DNA of 64,000 nt from JAJDOD01 sp050299835 (GCA_050299835.1 JBNKWP010000014.1:1-64000), one strand, 5' to 3'; shown: positions 1 through 9,693, numbered from the stretch's first letter. Notes: a model not told the origin generated them from the sequence alone. Program-made: numbers and translations.

Positions 1-407
1 AGCTTCTGCAAACCTGCCGTGCGGGCGACCCGCTCAAGGCCAAGCATCTCGACAAGGCGCTGATGCAATTCGCCGAGGAGGGTGCTGCCAAGGTTTTCAA
101 ACCCAATATCGGCTCGGGCTTCGTCGTCGGCGTCGTCGGCCAGCTTCAGTTCGAAGTCCTCGCCTCCCGCATCGAGCTGGAATATGGCCTCCCCGTCCGC
201 TTCGAGCCCTCGCAATTCACCTCCGCCCGCTGGGTCACAGGCCCGAAGGACAAGCTCGAAGCCTTCACCAACGCCAACAAGCAGCACATCGCCCATGACA
301 ATGACGGCGACGTGGTGTTTCTGACCCGTCTGCAATGGGATATCGACCGGATTGAACGGGATTATCCTGAATTGAAGCTTTCGGCGACGAAGGAGTTGAT
401 GACATGA
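1..407 (+). CDS. prfC: Peptide chain release factor 3, C-terminal part (5' truncated by window edge)
   Basis: C-terminal ~134 residues of release factor 3, the GTPase that recycles RF1/RF2 from the ribosome after peptide release. The visible part is the RF3 C-terminal domain: the stretch GFVVGVVGQLQFEVL followed by RIELEYGLPVRFEP and a terminal block ending DRIERDYPELKL is characteristic. The frame is open from the first bases of the window, so the gene starts upstream; the stop is TGA at 405-407. The GTPase motifs lie outside the window, so identification rests on this domain only. Confidence 0.9.
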   Translation, partial: LLQTCRAGDPLKAKHLDKALMQFAEEGAAKVFKPNIGSGFVVGVVGQLQFEVLASRIELEYGLPVRFEPSQFTSARWVTGPKDKLEAFTNANKQHIAHDNDGDVVFLTRLQWDIDRIERDYPELKLSATKELMT

Positions 408-680
408 CCAGTTCGGTTCGAATCCGGATCCATAACCGCTATTTGCGCACCGGCTGAAATGCTCAAGTGCGATAGGCGATATGCAGACCTTTTAGGAAAA
501 TCCGGACACATCATCGACCCTTGCAGTCTGTCCTGTTCGGTCGTCGCATCGGCATTTTCGCATACCGGTCCGAACAATATATTATAGAACATTTTTTGAA
601 ATCTGTTCATTTTGTGTTAATGGATGGGTGTGCTTGGAGCTTTCCTGGCCATTTTTGTGTTTTATGTAAGGGGAAATCTT
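408..680. other. Intergenic region before the VPLPA-CTERM gene
   Basis: No gene seen. The sequence turns AT-rich from about 575 to 620. A possible promoter is TTGAAA at about 596-601 with TAATGG 16 bases later, which would serve the gene at 681. A ribosome-binding site (GGGGA) lies at about 671-675. Confidence 0.4.
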
Positions 681-1478
681 ATGAAAGTTAGGAGCTTTGT
701 TGCAGGTACGCTTGGCGCGGCCGCAACTTTGATCGCTGTATCGACTGCCGCGTTCGCTGGCACGGTTGCAGTGTTCGGCGACCGATTTGATCACTCAACG
801 ATCAGCAACTTCTACGATGGGCTTTCTGGTCACAATGCGGTGAATCTTGGTTCGACTGTCACGGGCGCTGGTTTGGTTGGCGTCGACCTTTTGTGGGCCG
901 TTCAGCCTGCTGACGACTATTCGGTTAGTGAGCTTTCCGCGATGTCCGACTTCCTGTCGGGTGGCGGTCGCATCGCATTTATGGGCGAGCATGGCTCATA
1001 TGCACCGAACGAAAACAACCGCATCAACTCCACGCTTGCAACGCTTGGCAGCACGATGTCGATCATCAATGAAATTCACGATAGCGGGTTTCAGGATGCG
1101 ACGATTGCAGATGGCCAGATCCAGTCACACCCTCTGACCGACGGTGTGAGCACCTATAACTATGCTGCTTTCGCTCCCCTGATAGGTGGCGAGACGCTGA
1201 TGTTCGGTGCCGACCTTACTACGCGGATGATGGCTTACGAAAACGTGGGAGCCGGTTCGATCTTCTTGATCACGGACCAGAACGTCTGGGACAATGTTGG
1301 TTCTGCATCGAACGACAACGCCCGTATGTTCGAGAACCTGTTGAGCGGGGATACACAGAATCCGAACGATCCCCCGAACGATCCCCCGACCACCGTACCG
1401 CTTCCGGCAGCTGGCTGGCTTCTGCTTGGCGGATTCGGCGCACTGGCCGGACTTCGTCGTAAGAAGAAGCCCGCCTGA
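681..1478 (+). CDS. VPLPA-CTERM sorting domain protein with signal peptide
   Basis: 265-residue exported protein. The N-terminus is a signal peptide ending around TAAFA; the body carries a fold reminiscent of DUF4350/glutamine-amidotransferase-like domains (LLWAVQP, then MSDFLSGGGRIAFMGEHG). A linker with a repeated NDPP precedes the C-terminal sorting signal VPLPAAGWLLLGGFGALAG followed by RRKKK, the tripartite VPLPA-CTERM signal (motif, transmembrane helix, basic tail) expected to be processed by an exosortase-like enzyme. I start at ATG 681 because GGGGA lies just upstream and the signal peptide begins there; an in-frame start at 624 would add 19 residues with no signal-peptide logic. It is a single-gene unit with its own terminator. 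Biological role unknown; likely a surface or matrix protein. Confidence 0.8.
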   Translation: MKVRSFVAGTLGAAATLIAVSTAAFAGTVAVFGDRFDHSTISNFYDGLSGHNAVNLGSTVTGAGLVGVDLLWAVQPADDYSVSELSAMSDFLSGGGRIAFMGEHGSYAPNENNRINSTLATLGSTMSIINEIHDSGFQDATIADGQIQSHPLTDGVSTYNYAAFAPLIGGETLMFGADLTTRMMAYENVGAGSIFLITDQNVWDNVGSASNDNARMFENLLSGDTQNPNDPPNDPPTTVPLPAAGWLLLGGFGALAGLRRKKKPA

Positions 1479-1504
1479 TACCGGCGCTTCCGGTTAAAAA
1501 TGGA

Positions 1505-1533
1505 ACGGGTGCCCACTCGGGTGCCCGTTTTTC
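1505..1533 (+). terminator. Rho-independent terminator after the VPLPA-CTERM gene
   Basis: A 10-bp stem (1505-1514 with 1519-1528, two G-U pairs, ACTC loop) is followed directly by a T run at 1528-1532. It lies 27 bases after the stop codon. Confidence 0.85.
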
Positions 1534-1816
1534 GTCTCGGCAGCGCCGGAAACAGCGCGGAACTCGGAAAGCCGGGGGCTTGCACGAAAGCCGTGTCCGA
1601 CTGGATTGCCGCGCGCCACCGCTGAGGCGCGACCTTGCGTCAACATTCGGCAGAAATACCGGGCATTGTTCACAAAATCCGAAACAACATTGACGCCACT
1701 GCCAGCATCCACTAGCTGAACGTCTATCGCGGCGGCTCCCTTCGGAGCTCGAAGGTCATCCGGACCTGCCGCATCAGCCGACGGGCCACGAATTGGTCCG
1801 TGAACTATGGACCAAA
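1534..1816. other. Intergenic region upstream of the RNA helicase
   Basis: About 280 bases with no convincing gene in either strand. It should contain the promoter of the helicase gene, but I cannot point to a clear -35/-10 pair. Confidence 0.3.
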
Positions 1817-3208
1817 ATGACAAAGTTTTCCGATCTGGCGCTTTCGCCAAAAGTTCTGAAGGCCGTTGAAACGGCCGGTTACGAGACCCCCACACCGATC
1901 CAGGCCGGTGCCATTCCGCCCGCGCTCGAAGGCCGCGATGTGCTGGGCATTGCGCAGACAGGAACCGGCAAGACCGCCAGTTTCACCCTGCCGATGATCT
2001 GCAAACTGGCCCGCGGCCGCGCTCGCGCCCGGATGCCGCGCAGCCTGGTGCTTTGCCCCACCCGCGAACTCGCGGCCCAGGTGGCGGAGAATTTCGACAC
2101 CTACGCGCAGAACGTGAAGCTCACCAAGGCCCTGCTGATCGGCGGCGTCAGCTTCAAGGAGCAGGACATTCTGATCGACCGGGGCGTCGATGTTCTGATC
2201 GCCACACCCGGCCGCCTGCTGGACCATTTCGAACGCGGCAAGCTCCTGCTGACGGGGATCGAGATCATGGTGGTGGACGAAGCCGACCGGATGCTCGACA
2301 TGGGCTTCATCCCCGATATCGAACGCATCTTCTCGCTGACGCCGTTTACCCGCCAGACGCTGTTCTTCTCGGCCACAATGGCACCCGAGATCGAGCGAAT
2401 CACCAACACCTTCCTGTCGAACCCGGCCCGCATCGAAGTCGCCCGCCAGGCCACCGCGTCGGAAACGATCGCCCAGGAAGTCATCCAGATCAAACCGTCG
2501 CGCCGCGACCGCGCGGCCAAGGAAAAACGCGACGTGCTCCGCGCGGTCATCGAACGCGAAGGGGAAGCCTGCACCAACGCCATCGTCTTCTGCAACCGCA
2601 AGGTCGATGTCGATATCGTCGCCAAATCGTTGAAAAAACACGGGCTGGACGCCGCAGCGATCCACGGTGACCTCGACCAGTCGCAACGCACCAGGACGCT
2701 GGACTCGTTCCGCGACGGCAGCCTCCGCTTCCTCGTCGCTTCCGACGTCGCCGCGCGCGGGCTCGACATCCCCAGCGTCAGCCACGTCTTCAACTACGAC
2801 GTGCCGTCGCATTCCGAAGACTACGTCCACCGCATCGGCCGCACCGGCCGCGCCGGGCGCGAAGGCAAGGCGGTGATGATCTCGGCGCCCTCCGATGACA
2901 AGAACCTCGCCGCGATCGAAAAGCTGATCGACAGGGAAATTCCCCGCTCCGAGAACCCGCTGAAAGCGGAAGCGGCGCCCGAGGCCGTTGCAGAGGAAAA
3001 GCCGAAGCGCAGCCGGTCCCGCAAGACAACGGAACAACCGACCGAGCAACCCTCGGAGGCCGCACCCGAGGCAAAAACGGAAAAACCCCAGTCCGACAAT
3101 CGCTCCCGCCGTGGCCGCGACCGGGACAGCGGCCCCAAGACGGTCGGCATGGGCGATCACATGCCAAGCTTCATCGCCATGAGCTTCGACGAACGCAAGG
3201 CCGGGTAA
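1817..3208 (+). CDS. DEAD-box ATP-dependent RNA helicase, RhlE type
   Basis: 463-residue RNA helicase that unwinds RNA duplexes during ribosome assembly or mRNA decay. All core motifs are visible in order: Q motif (GYETPTPIQAGAIP), motif I (AQTGTGKT), Ia (PTRELA), TPGRLLD, motif II (VDEADRMLDMGF), motif III (SAT), motif V (ARGLDIP) and motif VI (HRIGRTGRAGREG). After about residue 370 comes a low-complexity tail rich in Lys, Arg, Glu and Pro, as in RhlE-like proteins that contact RNA. ATG 1817 is preferred over 1793 because residues from MTKFSDL match the usual family N-terminus. It is monocistronic and its stop is followed by a hairpin. Confidence 0.9.
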   Translation: MTKFSDLALSPKVLKAVETAGYETPTPIQAGAIPPALEGRDVLGIAQTGTGKTASFTLPMICKLARGRARARMPRSLVLCPTRELAAQVAENFDTYAQNVKLTKALLIGGVSFKEQDILIDRGVDVLIATPGRLLDHFERGKLLLTGIEIMVVDEADRMLDMGFIPDIERIFSLTPFTRQTLFFSATMAPEIERITNTFLSNPARIEVARQATASETIAQEVIQIKPSRRDRAAKEKRDVLRAVIEREGEACTNAIVFCNRKVDVDIVAKSLKKHGLDAAAIHGDLDQSQRTRTLDSFRDGSLRFLVASDVAARGLDIPSVSHVFNYDVPSHSEDYVHRIGRTGRAGREGKAVMISAPSDDKNLAAIEKLIDREIPRSENPLKAEAAPEAVAEEKPKRSRSRKTTEQPTEQPSEAAPEAKTEKPQSDNRSRRGRDRDSGPKTVGMGDHMPSFIAMSFDERKAG

Positions 3209-3280
3209 GCCGCGCGAGGTCTCAAGCCTCGAGAATTTGTGTCGAATTCGGCTTTCTTCCTGGTCCATACACTCCGGGGT

Positions 3281-3297
3281 ATGGGGCAGAGCCCCAT
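3281..3297 (+). terminator. Probable terminator hairpin after the helicase
   Basis: A 7-bp perfect stem (3281-3287 with 3291-3297) with an AGA loop. A short T run follows only at 3307-3310, so termination is plausible but not textbook. Confidence 0.45.
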
Positions 3298-3447
3298 GAA
3301 AACCCGTTTTCTTCAAAGGAGATGTTCGGCTTCCCGGATATCTTCACCCCACCTTAACCGAATCCCCTCCAATCGAGGGGTGGGTGGCCGGGGGATCTTC
3401 AGGGTTCACGAATAGTTAACGTGGAAGCGATCCCACAGCCTGATTGA

Positions 3448-5112
3448 TCACGCCATCCGGCTGATCACCACGGTCACCTCGGGCTTCTTGCCAATCTCGC
3501 CATCGGCGCTCCGCCGCACCGTCTTGCGGATCTCGTCCTCCAGATCGTCGTCATCGGCCCGCGTCGTCCGCTTGGCCCGCCCGATCATCTGGCTCAGATC
3601 CTCTTCCAGAACGTCCGACAAGGGTGCGCCGGACAGGCCGACCTCCGGCAGTCCCATCAGATCCACCCATGGCTCGTCCAGCATCTCGTCATCCTCGATC
3701 ACGACGCTGACGATCACATGCCCGTTCATCGCCATCCTGATCCGGTCCCGCACGATCCCGTCCAGTGCCCCGATCTTCACCTTGCCGTCCAGATAGGTCC
3801 GGCCGGCTTCGATATATTCAACAATCTCAGGCACATCGCCGGTCAGATCGACCATCGAACCATTGACGGCCACCAGCGATCCCATGCCCTTGGCCCGCGC
3901 CAGCTTCACATGTTCTCGCAGATGCCGGTGCTCGCCATGCATCGGGATCACCATCTTCGCACCGATGATCTCGTGCATCTTCTCAAGGTCAGGCCGGTTG
4001 GCATGGCCCGAGACGTGGTAGAGGTTGGAACTGTCATCCACCACGTCCACGCCCTTCTCGGACAACTGATTAACGATACGGATCACGCCGCGCTCATTGC
4101 CGGGGATGGTCTTCGAGGAAAACAGGAACGTGTCCCCCTCCGACAGTTCCAGCCCCAGATACTTGCCGCGCGACAGAGCCGCACTCGCCGCCCGCCGCTC
4201 GCCCTGGCTTCCGGTCACGATCAGCATCAGGTTCCGGCGTGGCAGGTCTTCCGCTTCCTCCGGCGAAATGGTCTTGGGAAAATCCGTCACCACGCCGGTC
4301 AGCACCGCCGCCTCGATCATCCGCCGCATCGCCCGGCCCAGCAGACAGACCGACCGACCGGCCTCCACGCCCGCCTCCGCCAGCGTCTTCACCCGCGCCA
4401 CGTTCGAGGCAAATGTCGTCGCCACAAAAGTGCCCTTTGCGGCGTTCACCAGCTTCACGATCTCCGGCCCCACGGATGCCTCCGACCGCCCCGGCTTCGG
4501 CGAATTCACATTGGTGCTGTCGCAGACCAGAGCATGAACGCCCTCCTTTCCGATGCCGCGCCAGAACCCCTCGTCAAAGGGTTCGCCCACCATCGGGGTC
4601 TCATCCACCTTGAAATCGCCCGAATGCACGATGCGCCCAGCAGGCGTGTCGATGATCAGGGCAGAGCTTTCAGGGATAGAATGGCTGATCGGCGCGAAGC
4701 CCACCTTGAACGGCCCCGCCTCCACCTGTTCCGGCCAGGCGGGCGTGATCCGCACCTCCTCGCCGTTATGCCCGTTTTCCTCCATCGTCGCACGCGCATG
4801 GTGCCCGGTGAAGGCGCGGGCATAGACCGGTGCCTTCAGCTGATCCCACAACAGACCGACCGCGCCCACGTGGTCCATATGGGCGTGGGTGATGAAGATG
4901 CCCTCGATCCGGTCGGCGCGTTCCGCCAGCCACGCGATATCCGCCATGATCAGATCGACACCGGGCGAGCCGTCCATGTCCGGGAACGTTACACCTACAT
5001 CCGCGAGGATCAGCCGTTCCTTTCCGGGAGCGCCCCATCCGTAGACATAGGTGTTCATTCCGATCTCGCCCGCCCCGCCCAGGGGAAGGTAGATCAATCG
5101 TTCCTTGCTCAT
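3448..5112 (-). CDS. rnj: Ribonuclease J
   Basis: 554-residue metallo-beta-lactamase-fold RNase of the RNase J family, a 5'-3' exo/endonuclease used in rRNA processing and mRNA turnover. The N-terminus shows PLGGAGEIGMN, the zinc-binding motif HAHMDH is at residues 76-81, and the beta-CASP part contains SGHANRPDLEKMHE and MHGEHRHL. Length agrees with the family. It is the last gene of the long minus-strand block and its ATG overlaps the coaX stop by 4 bp, which implies translational coupling with coaX. Confidence 0.93.
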   Translation of the reverse strand: MSKERLIYLPLGGAGEIGMNTYVYGWGAPGKERLILADVGVTFPDMDGSPGVDLIMADIAWLAERADRIEGIFITHAHMDHVGAVGLLWDQLKAPVYARAFTGHHARATMEENGHNGEEVRITPAWPEQVEAGPFKVGFAPISHSIPESSALIIDTPAGRIVHSGDFKVDETPMVGEPFDEGFWRGIGKEGVHALVCDSTNVNSPKPGRSEASVGPEIVKLVNAAKGTFVATTFASNVARVKTLAEAGVEAGRSVCLLGRAMRRMIEAAVLTGVVTDFPKTISPEEAEDLPRRNLMLIVTGSQGERRAASAALSRGKYLGLELSEGDTFLFSSKTIPGNERGVIRIVNQLSEKGVDVVDDSSNLYHVSGHANRPDLEKMHEIIGAKMVIPMHGEHRHLREHVKLARAKGMGSLVAVNGSMVDLTGDVPEIVEYIEAGRTYLDGKVKIGALDGIVRDRIRMAMNGHVIVSVVIEDDEMLDEPWVDLMGLPEVGLSGAPLSDVLEEDLSQMIGRAKRTTRADDDDLEDEIRKTVRRSADGEIGKKPEVTVVISRMA

Positions 5113-5885
5113 GAATTTTCCTTGTTGAAGGCATGGATCACGGTCAGCCCGTGGATCGTCAGATCGTCGTCGATATGGTCGAATTCGATGTCGCCCTGCG
5201 CGAACAAGGGTGCCAGCCCGCCTGTGCCGATCACCTTCATCTCGCGCCCGTACTCCGCCTTGATGCGCTTGACGATCCCTTCGATCAACCCGCTATAGCC
5301 CCAGAACACACCCGACTGGATGCATTCCACCGTGTTGGTGCCGATCACCTTCTCCGGCTGGCTGATATCCACATGCGGCAGCGCCGCCGCGCCCGCGTGC
5401 AACGCCTCAAGGCTCAGGTTCACACCCGGAGAAATCACGCCCCCCACATAGGCCCCGTCCGACGCCACCACGTCGAAATTGGTCGCCGTACCGAAATCGA
5501 CGACAATCGCATCGCCGCCGTAACGGTCGAAGGTCGCCGCCGCATTGGCCAGCCGGTCAGGACCGGGCCGGACGCCCTCCTCCACCCGGTAAGGTACCGG
5601 CAACAGGCATTCCGGCTTGCCCACGACCAGAGGCCGACACCCAAAATACCGGTCGCAAAGAACGCGCAGGTTGAACACGACGCGTGGCACGGTGGAGGAG
5701 ACCACCACCTCGTTGATCTTCACCCCCTCCAGACCGGAGGCCCGCATCAGCGTGGTCAACCAGACGAAATACTGGTCTGCCGTCCGCTGATGCTCGGTCG
5801 AGGCACGCCAGGTGCCGACAAAACTCTCGCCGTCCCAGATCGCGAAGACGGTGTTGGTATTCCCGGTGTCGATGCAAAGAAGCAT
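5109..5885 (-). CDS. coaX: Type III pantothenate kinase
   Basis: 258-residue kinase that phosphorylates pantothenate in the first step of coenzyme A synthesis. Visible family signatures are the N-terminal phosphate-binding loop CIDTGNTNTVFAIWDGE, the central GPDRLANAAA and DFGTATNFD, typical of the ASKHA-fold CoaX type and not of CoaA. It follows birA after a 9-base gap and overlaps rnj by 4 bp. The trio birA-coaX-rnj following nuoN is a common alphaproteobacterial arrangement, so it probably shares the nuo transcript at least partly. Confidence 0.93.
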   Translation of the reverse strand: MLLCIDTGNTNTVFAIWDGESFVGTWRASTEHQRTADQYFVWLTTLMRASGLEGVKINEVVVSSTVPRVVFNLRVLCDRYFGCRPLVVGKPECLLPVPYRVEEGVRPGPDRLANAAATFDRYGGDAIVVDFGTATNFDVVASDGAYVGGVISPGVNLSLEALHAGAAALPHVDISQPEKVIGTNTVECIQSGVFWGYSGLIEGIVKRIKAEYGREMKVIGTGGLAPLFAQGDIEFDHIDDDLTIHGLTVIHAFNKENS

Positions 5886-5894
5886 GATTTTCTT

Positions 5895-6644
5895 TCAGAA
5901 ATAGACTTCAGCCGCTGGTATCCGAACCTGCCCGTTCGCTGTCTCAAGCACAAGCTGCCCGGCCTCGTCGATGGTCTCGAACCGGCCCGTGATTTCCTCG
6001 CGCGCGGTCCGCGCGGTGATGACCTCGCCCAGCCGCGCGGCGCGTCGCAGCCAGTTCTTGCGGATCGGCCCGAATCCCAGCTCGGCATAGAGTTTCTCCT
6101 GCGTCGCCATGTTGGAGGCGAGACAAGACAGGAACTCGTCCAGATCGGCAGGCTCGCCGCCTGCCTCCTCCAGCCCGATGGGCGGGAAGGCCGCGTCGCG
6201 CACACCCTCTGGCGCACGACCAAGATTGACCCCGATCCCGATGGCGAGCCAATCCAGCGCAGTCGCCGTGCCGACACTCTCCAACAGGATACCCGAGACC
6301 TTGCCACCATCCAGCAACACATCGTTGGGCCATTTCAAAGCCAGCCGGTCGCGGTCGATCTTCAGGGCCAAAGCCTCATAGACGGCATTGGCCGCAAAGA
6401 ACGACCGCAGGCCCGCCTCCGCCGCCTTTCCGCCAGGACGGAAGACAAAGGTCGCCGCGAAATGCCCCTCGGGGCTCGACCAGACCCGGCCGCGACGTCC
6501 CCGCGCCCCGGTCTGATGCCGCGCCATGATCCAGGTCGGACGCGCCAGATCGGGCGCGATCCGTGCCGCTTCCGACATGGTGCTGTCCAGTTTGTCGAAG
6601 ATCAGCCGGTCGGTCTTTTCAGGCCAGGGCAACGGCTCCGTCAT
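5895..6644 (-). CDS. birA: Biotin--[acetyl-CoA-carboxylase] ligase
   Basis: 249-residue biotin protein ligase that attaches biotin to the carboxyl carrier protein of acetyl-CoA carboxylase. Catalytic-domain signatures: GARGRRGRVWSSPEGHFAAT (biotinyl-AMP loop), LKWPNDVLLDGGKVSGIL and IGIGVNL. There is no N-terminal helix-turn-helix, so it is an enzyme only and not a biotin-operon repressor as in E. coli. It lies 55 bases after nuoN and 9 before coaX. Confidence 0.92.
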   Translation of the reverse strand: MTEPLPWPEKTDRLIFDKLDSTMSEAARIAPDLARPTWIMARHQTGARGRRGRVWSSPEGHFAATFVFRPGGKAAEAGLRSFFAANAVYEALALKIDRDRLALKWPNDVLLDGGKVSGILLESVGTATALDWLAIGIGVNLGRAPEGVRDAAFPPIGLEEAGGEPADLDEFLSCLASNMATQEKLYAELGFGPIRKNWLRRAARLGEVITARTAREEITGRFETIDEAGQLVLETANGQVRIPAAEVYF

Positions 6645-6699
6645 CGGAACCCGATTTCTGTGCCGAAATCGAAGCGGGAAATGCGCATTTCCCGCCCCC

Positions 6700-8133
6700 T
6701 CAATTCACCAGCGTCGCTGCAGCAGCAGCCGCCGCGCCCTCGACCCCGAACAGGTTGATGACACCCAGGACCATCGCCGCGGCGCTCGCCACCAGAAAGC
6801 CCCAGAGTACGCCCGAACCACCCTGATCGAGCTGGCTCTCCTCGGCGCCGAAATACATCAGGTAGACGATCCGCAGGTAATAGAACGCCCCGATCACCGA
6901 CGCGATCACACCCAAGACCGCCAGCCAGACCAGCCCGGCCTCCACCGCCGCCAGAAGCACTGCGTATTTGCCGAAGAACCCGACCAGCGGCGGCACACCC
7001 GCCAGCGAGAACAACAGCACCAGCATCGCCAGTGCCTTCATCGGCTCGCGCTTGGAGTAAAGCGACAGCGTGTTGATCTCCACCACAGGCGCACCGTCCT
7101 TCTCCATCGACAGGATGAAGGCGAAGGTGCCGATGTTCATCGTCACGTAGATCGCCATGTAGATCAGCATGGATGTCACGCCCTGCTCGGTCCCGGCCGC
7201 CAGCCCCATCAGCGCGTAACCCATATGCGCGATCGAGGAATAAGCCATCAGCCGCTTGATATTGGTCTGCCCGATCGCCGCAATGGCACCAAGGAACATC
7301 GACGCCACGGAGAGAACCGCCAGGATCTGCTGCCAGTCGCCCACCACACCGCCAAAGGCGTCATGTACGACCCGGGCGAACAGCCCCATCGCCGCCACTT
7401 TGGGCGCGGTCGCGAAGAAGGCCGTCACCGGCGTCGGCGAACCTTCATAGACATCCGGCGTCCACATGTGGAACGGCGCGGCGCTCACCTTGAAAGCCAG
7501 ACCGGCGCAGATGAAGGCCAGCCCAAAGAGCATGCCCACCGGCGTCTCTCCCTGCGCCGCCTCGATAATCCCGGAAAACAGCGTCGTCCCGGCAAAGCCA
7601 TAAACCAGCGAGGCCCCGTACAGGAGCAGGCCCGAGGACAAAGCGCCAAGCACGAAATACTTCAGCCCGGCCTCCGTCGATTTCACGCTGTCCCGGCGCA
7701 GCGCCGCGACCACGTAAAGCGCCAGCGACTGCAACTCCAACCCCATGTAAAGCGCGATCAGGTCTCCGGCGGAGACCATCACCATCATGCCCACAACGGC
7801 CAGCACCACCAGGAGCGGATACTCGAACCGCAACAGGTTTCGCCGCGCCATATAGCCCTCGCTCATCAGCAGGACGGCAGCGGCGCTCAGCAGGATCGTC
7901 ACCTTGGCAAATCGCGCGAACGCGTCATCGGTGAACATGCCGCCAAAGGCATGGGCCGTATTGTCCCCCTGCAGCCCGATCCAGGCCCCGGTGGCCAACA
8001 GCACCGCGCTCGTCGCCCAGACAAACATCGGCGCCCACTTGTCCTTGCCGCCATAGGCACCCACCAGCAGGCCCGCCATGGCGAAGATGCTCAGGAAGAT
8101 CTCCGGCAGGATGATATTCAGATCAGCGGACAT
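6700..8133 (-). CDS. nuoN: NADH-quinone oxidoreductase subunit N
   Basis: 477-residue antiporter-like membrane subunit of respiratory complex I, one of three (with L and M) thought to pump protons. Family signatures include ALYMGLELQSLALYV, GLAFKVSAAPFHMWTPDVYE and YSSIAHMGYALMGL. Multiple hydrophobic helices run through the whole length. Its start shares one base with the nuoM stop, indicating coupling. An Ala-rich tail ends the protein. Confidence 0.95.
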   Translation of the reverse strand: MSADLNIILPEIFLSIFAMAGLLVGAYGGKDKWAPMFVWATSAVLLATGAWIGLQGDNTAHAFGGMFTDDAFARFAKVTILLSAAAVLLMSEGYMARRNLLRFEYPLLVVLAVVGMMVMVSAGDLIALYMGLELQSLALYVVAALRRDSVKSTEAGLKYFVLGALSSGLLLYGASLVYGFAGTTLFSGIIEAAQGETPVGMLFGLAFICAGLAFKVSAAPFHMWTPDVYEGSPTPVTAFFATAPKVAAMGLFARVVHDAFGGVVGDWQQILAVLSVASMFLGAIAAIGQTNIKRLMAYSSIAHMGYALMGLAAGTEQGVTSMLIYMAIYVTMNIGTFAFILSMEKDGAPVVEINTLSLYSKREPMKALAMLVLLFSLAGVPPLVGFFGKYAVLLAAVEAGLVWLAVLGVIASVIGAFYYLRIVYLMYFGAEESQLDQGGSGVLWGFLVASAAAMVLGVINLFGVEGAAAAAAATLVN

Positions 8134-9689
8134 CAGTGTCCTCCCGCATCTGCGACCTGGGAAGTCGCGTTGAACTCGGTCACGGCAGTTTCATAGCCCG
8201 ACAGCAGGTTCTCGACCGACGGGCCGATCACATCCGTCACAAGGCTCGGGTAGACGCCGAGCAGAATGGTCATCGCCACCAGCGGTGCAAAGATCCACTT
8301 CTCCCGCCGGTCCATATCGGTGATCGACTTCAGGCTCTCCTTGATCAGATCCCCCATCACCACCCGGCGATAGAGCCAGAGCGCGTAAGCGGCGCTCAGG
8401 ATCACCCCGGTCGCGGCCACGGCAGCCACCCAGGTATTCGCCTGGAAGATCCCCATCAGCGTCAGGAACTCGCCCACGAAACCGGAGGTGCCCGGCAGGC
8501 CGACATTGGCCATGGTGAACAGCATGAAGACCAGCGCATAGGCCGGCATCCGGTTCACCAACCCGCCATAGGCGTCGATCTCGCGCGTATGCATCCGGTC
8601 ATAGATCACGCCCACACAGAGGAAGAGCGCACCCGAAATGAACCCGTGGCTCAGCATCTGGAAGATCGCCCCGTCCACGCCCTGCTGGTTCGCCGCGAAG
8701 ATACCGGCGGTCACATAGCCCATATGGGCTACCGAGGAATAAGCGATCAGCTTCTTCATATCCTCCTGCATCAGCGCCACGAGGGAGGTGTAGACAATCG
8801 CGATGGCCGACAGCCAAAGCACGAAATCCGCCAGGATGTCAGAGGCAACCGGGAACATCGGCAGGTTGAACCGCAGGAACCCGTAGCCACCCAGCTTCAA
8901 AAGGATCGCCGCCAGCACGACCGACCCGGCGGTCGGCGCCTGAACGTGGGCATCCGGCAACCAGGTATGAACCGGCCACATCGGCATTTTCACCGCGAAT
9001 GACGCGAAGAAGGCCAGCCAGAGCAGCGTCTGCATACCGCCCAGGATTTGATAGCCGAACACATCCAGCGTCGTGGACCCGAAATTATGGTTCAGCAAAG
9101 CCACGATATCCGTCGTCCCCGCATCCACATACATCGCCACCATCGCAACCAGCATCAGCACCGAGCCGAAGAAGGTGTAGAGGAAGAACTTGAACGCCGC
9201 ATAGATGCGCTCCTTGCCGCCCCAGATCCCGATGATCAGGAACATCGGGATCAGCCCGCCCTCGAAGAACAGGTAGAACAGCACCAGGTCCAGCGCGCAG
9301 AACACGCCGAGCATCAGCGTCTCCAGCACCAGGAAGGCGATCATGTATTCCTTCACCCGATGCGTCACGTTCCAGCAGGCCAGGATCGTGATCGGCATCA
9401 GGAAGGTCGTCAGCATCACGAAAAGAACCGAGATCCCGTCCACGCCCATCTTGTAGGTCAGACCGAGAATCCAGGTCCCCTCCTCGACGAACTGGAAGCC
9501 CGTTTCGTCGGGATCGAAGCCCAACAGGATGAAGACCGACGCGAACAGCGACGCGCAGGTCGCAAAGAGCGCGACGTATTTCGCGTTGCGGTCCACCGCC
9601 TCGCCCTCGCCGCGCAGAAGAAGCGCAAGGATCGCCGCACCCAGAGCGGGGATGAAGACTGTCAGCGAAAGGAGATTACCGAATACCAT
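8133..9689 (-). CDS. nuoM: NADH-quinone oxidoreductase subunit M
   Basis: 518-residue antiporter-like subunit of complex I. Signatures: FYLFFEGGLIPMFLIIGIWG, WLPDAHVQAPTAGSV (proton-channel lysine and helix-breaking region) and AYSSVAHMGYVTAGIF. Length is normal for the family. It starts 4 bases after the nuoL stop and shares its last base with the nuoN start. Confidence 0.95.
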   Translation of the reverse strand: MVFGNLLSLTVFIPALGAAILALLLRGEGEAVDRNAKYVALFATCASLFASVFILLGFDPDETGFQFVEEGTWILGLTYKMGVDGISVLFVMLTTFLMPITILACWNVTHRVKEYMIAFLVLETLMLGVFCALDLVLFYLFFEGGLIPMFLIIGIWGGKERIYAAFKFFLYTFFGSVLMLVAMVAMYVDAGTTDIVALLNHNFGSTTLDVFGYQILGGMQTLLWLAFFASFAVKMPMWPVHTWLPDAHVQAPTAGSVVLAAILLKLGGYGFLRFNLPMFPVASDILADFVLWLSAIAIVYTSLVALMQEDMKKLIAYSSVAHMGYVTAGIFAANQQGVDGAIFQMLSHGFISGALFLCVGVIYDRMHTREIDAYGGLVNRMPAYALVFMLFTMANVGLPGTSGFVGEFLTLMGIFQANTWVAAVAATGVILSAAYALWLYRRVVMGDLIKESLKSITDMDRREKWIFAPLVAMTILLGVYPSLVTDVIGPSVENLLSGYETAVTEFNATSQVADAGGH

Positions 9690-9693
9690 CTGC

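Noticed and set aside
412..428. A sequence folding like a tRNA T arm (5-bp stem around TTCGAAT) right after prfC
   Set aside because: No acceptor, D or anticodon arms and no CCA around it; a single short stem-loop can arise by chance.
1805..3316. Very long minus-strand open frame opposite the RNA helicase gene
   Set aside because: Its translation is Arg/Ala/Gly-rich without domains, and the plus strand encodes a textbook helicase. Long antisense frames are expected in high-GC DNA. The same reasoning removes the long plus-strand frames over rnj, coaX/birA and the nuo genes.
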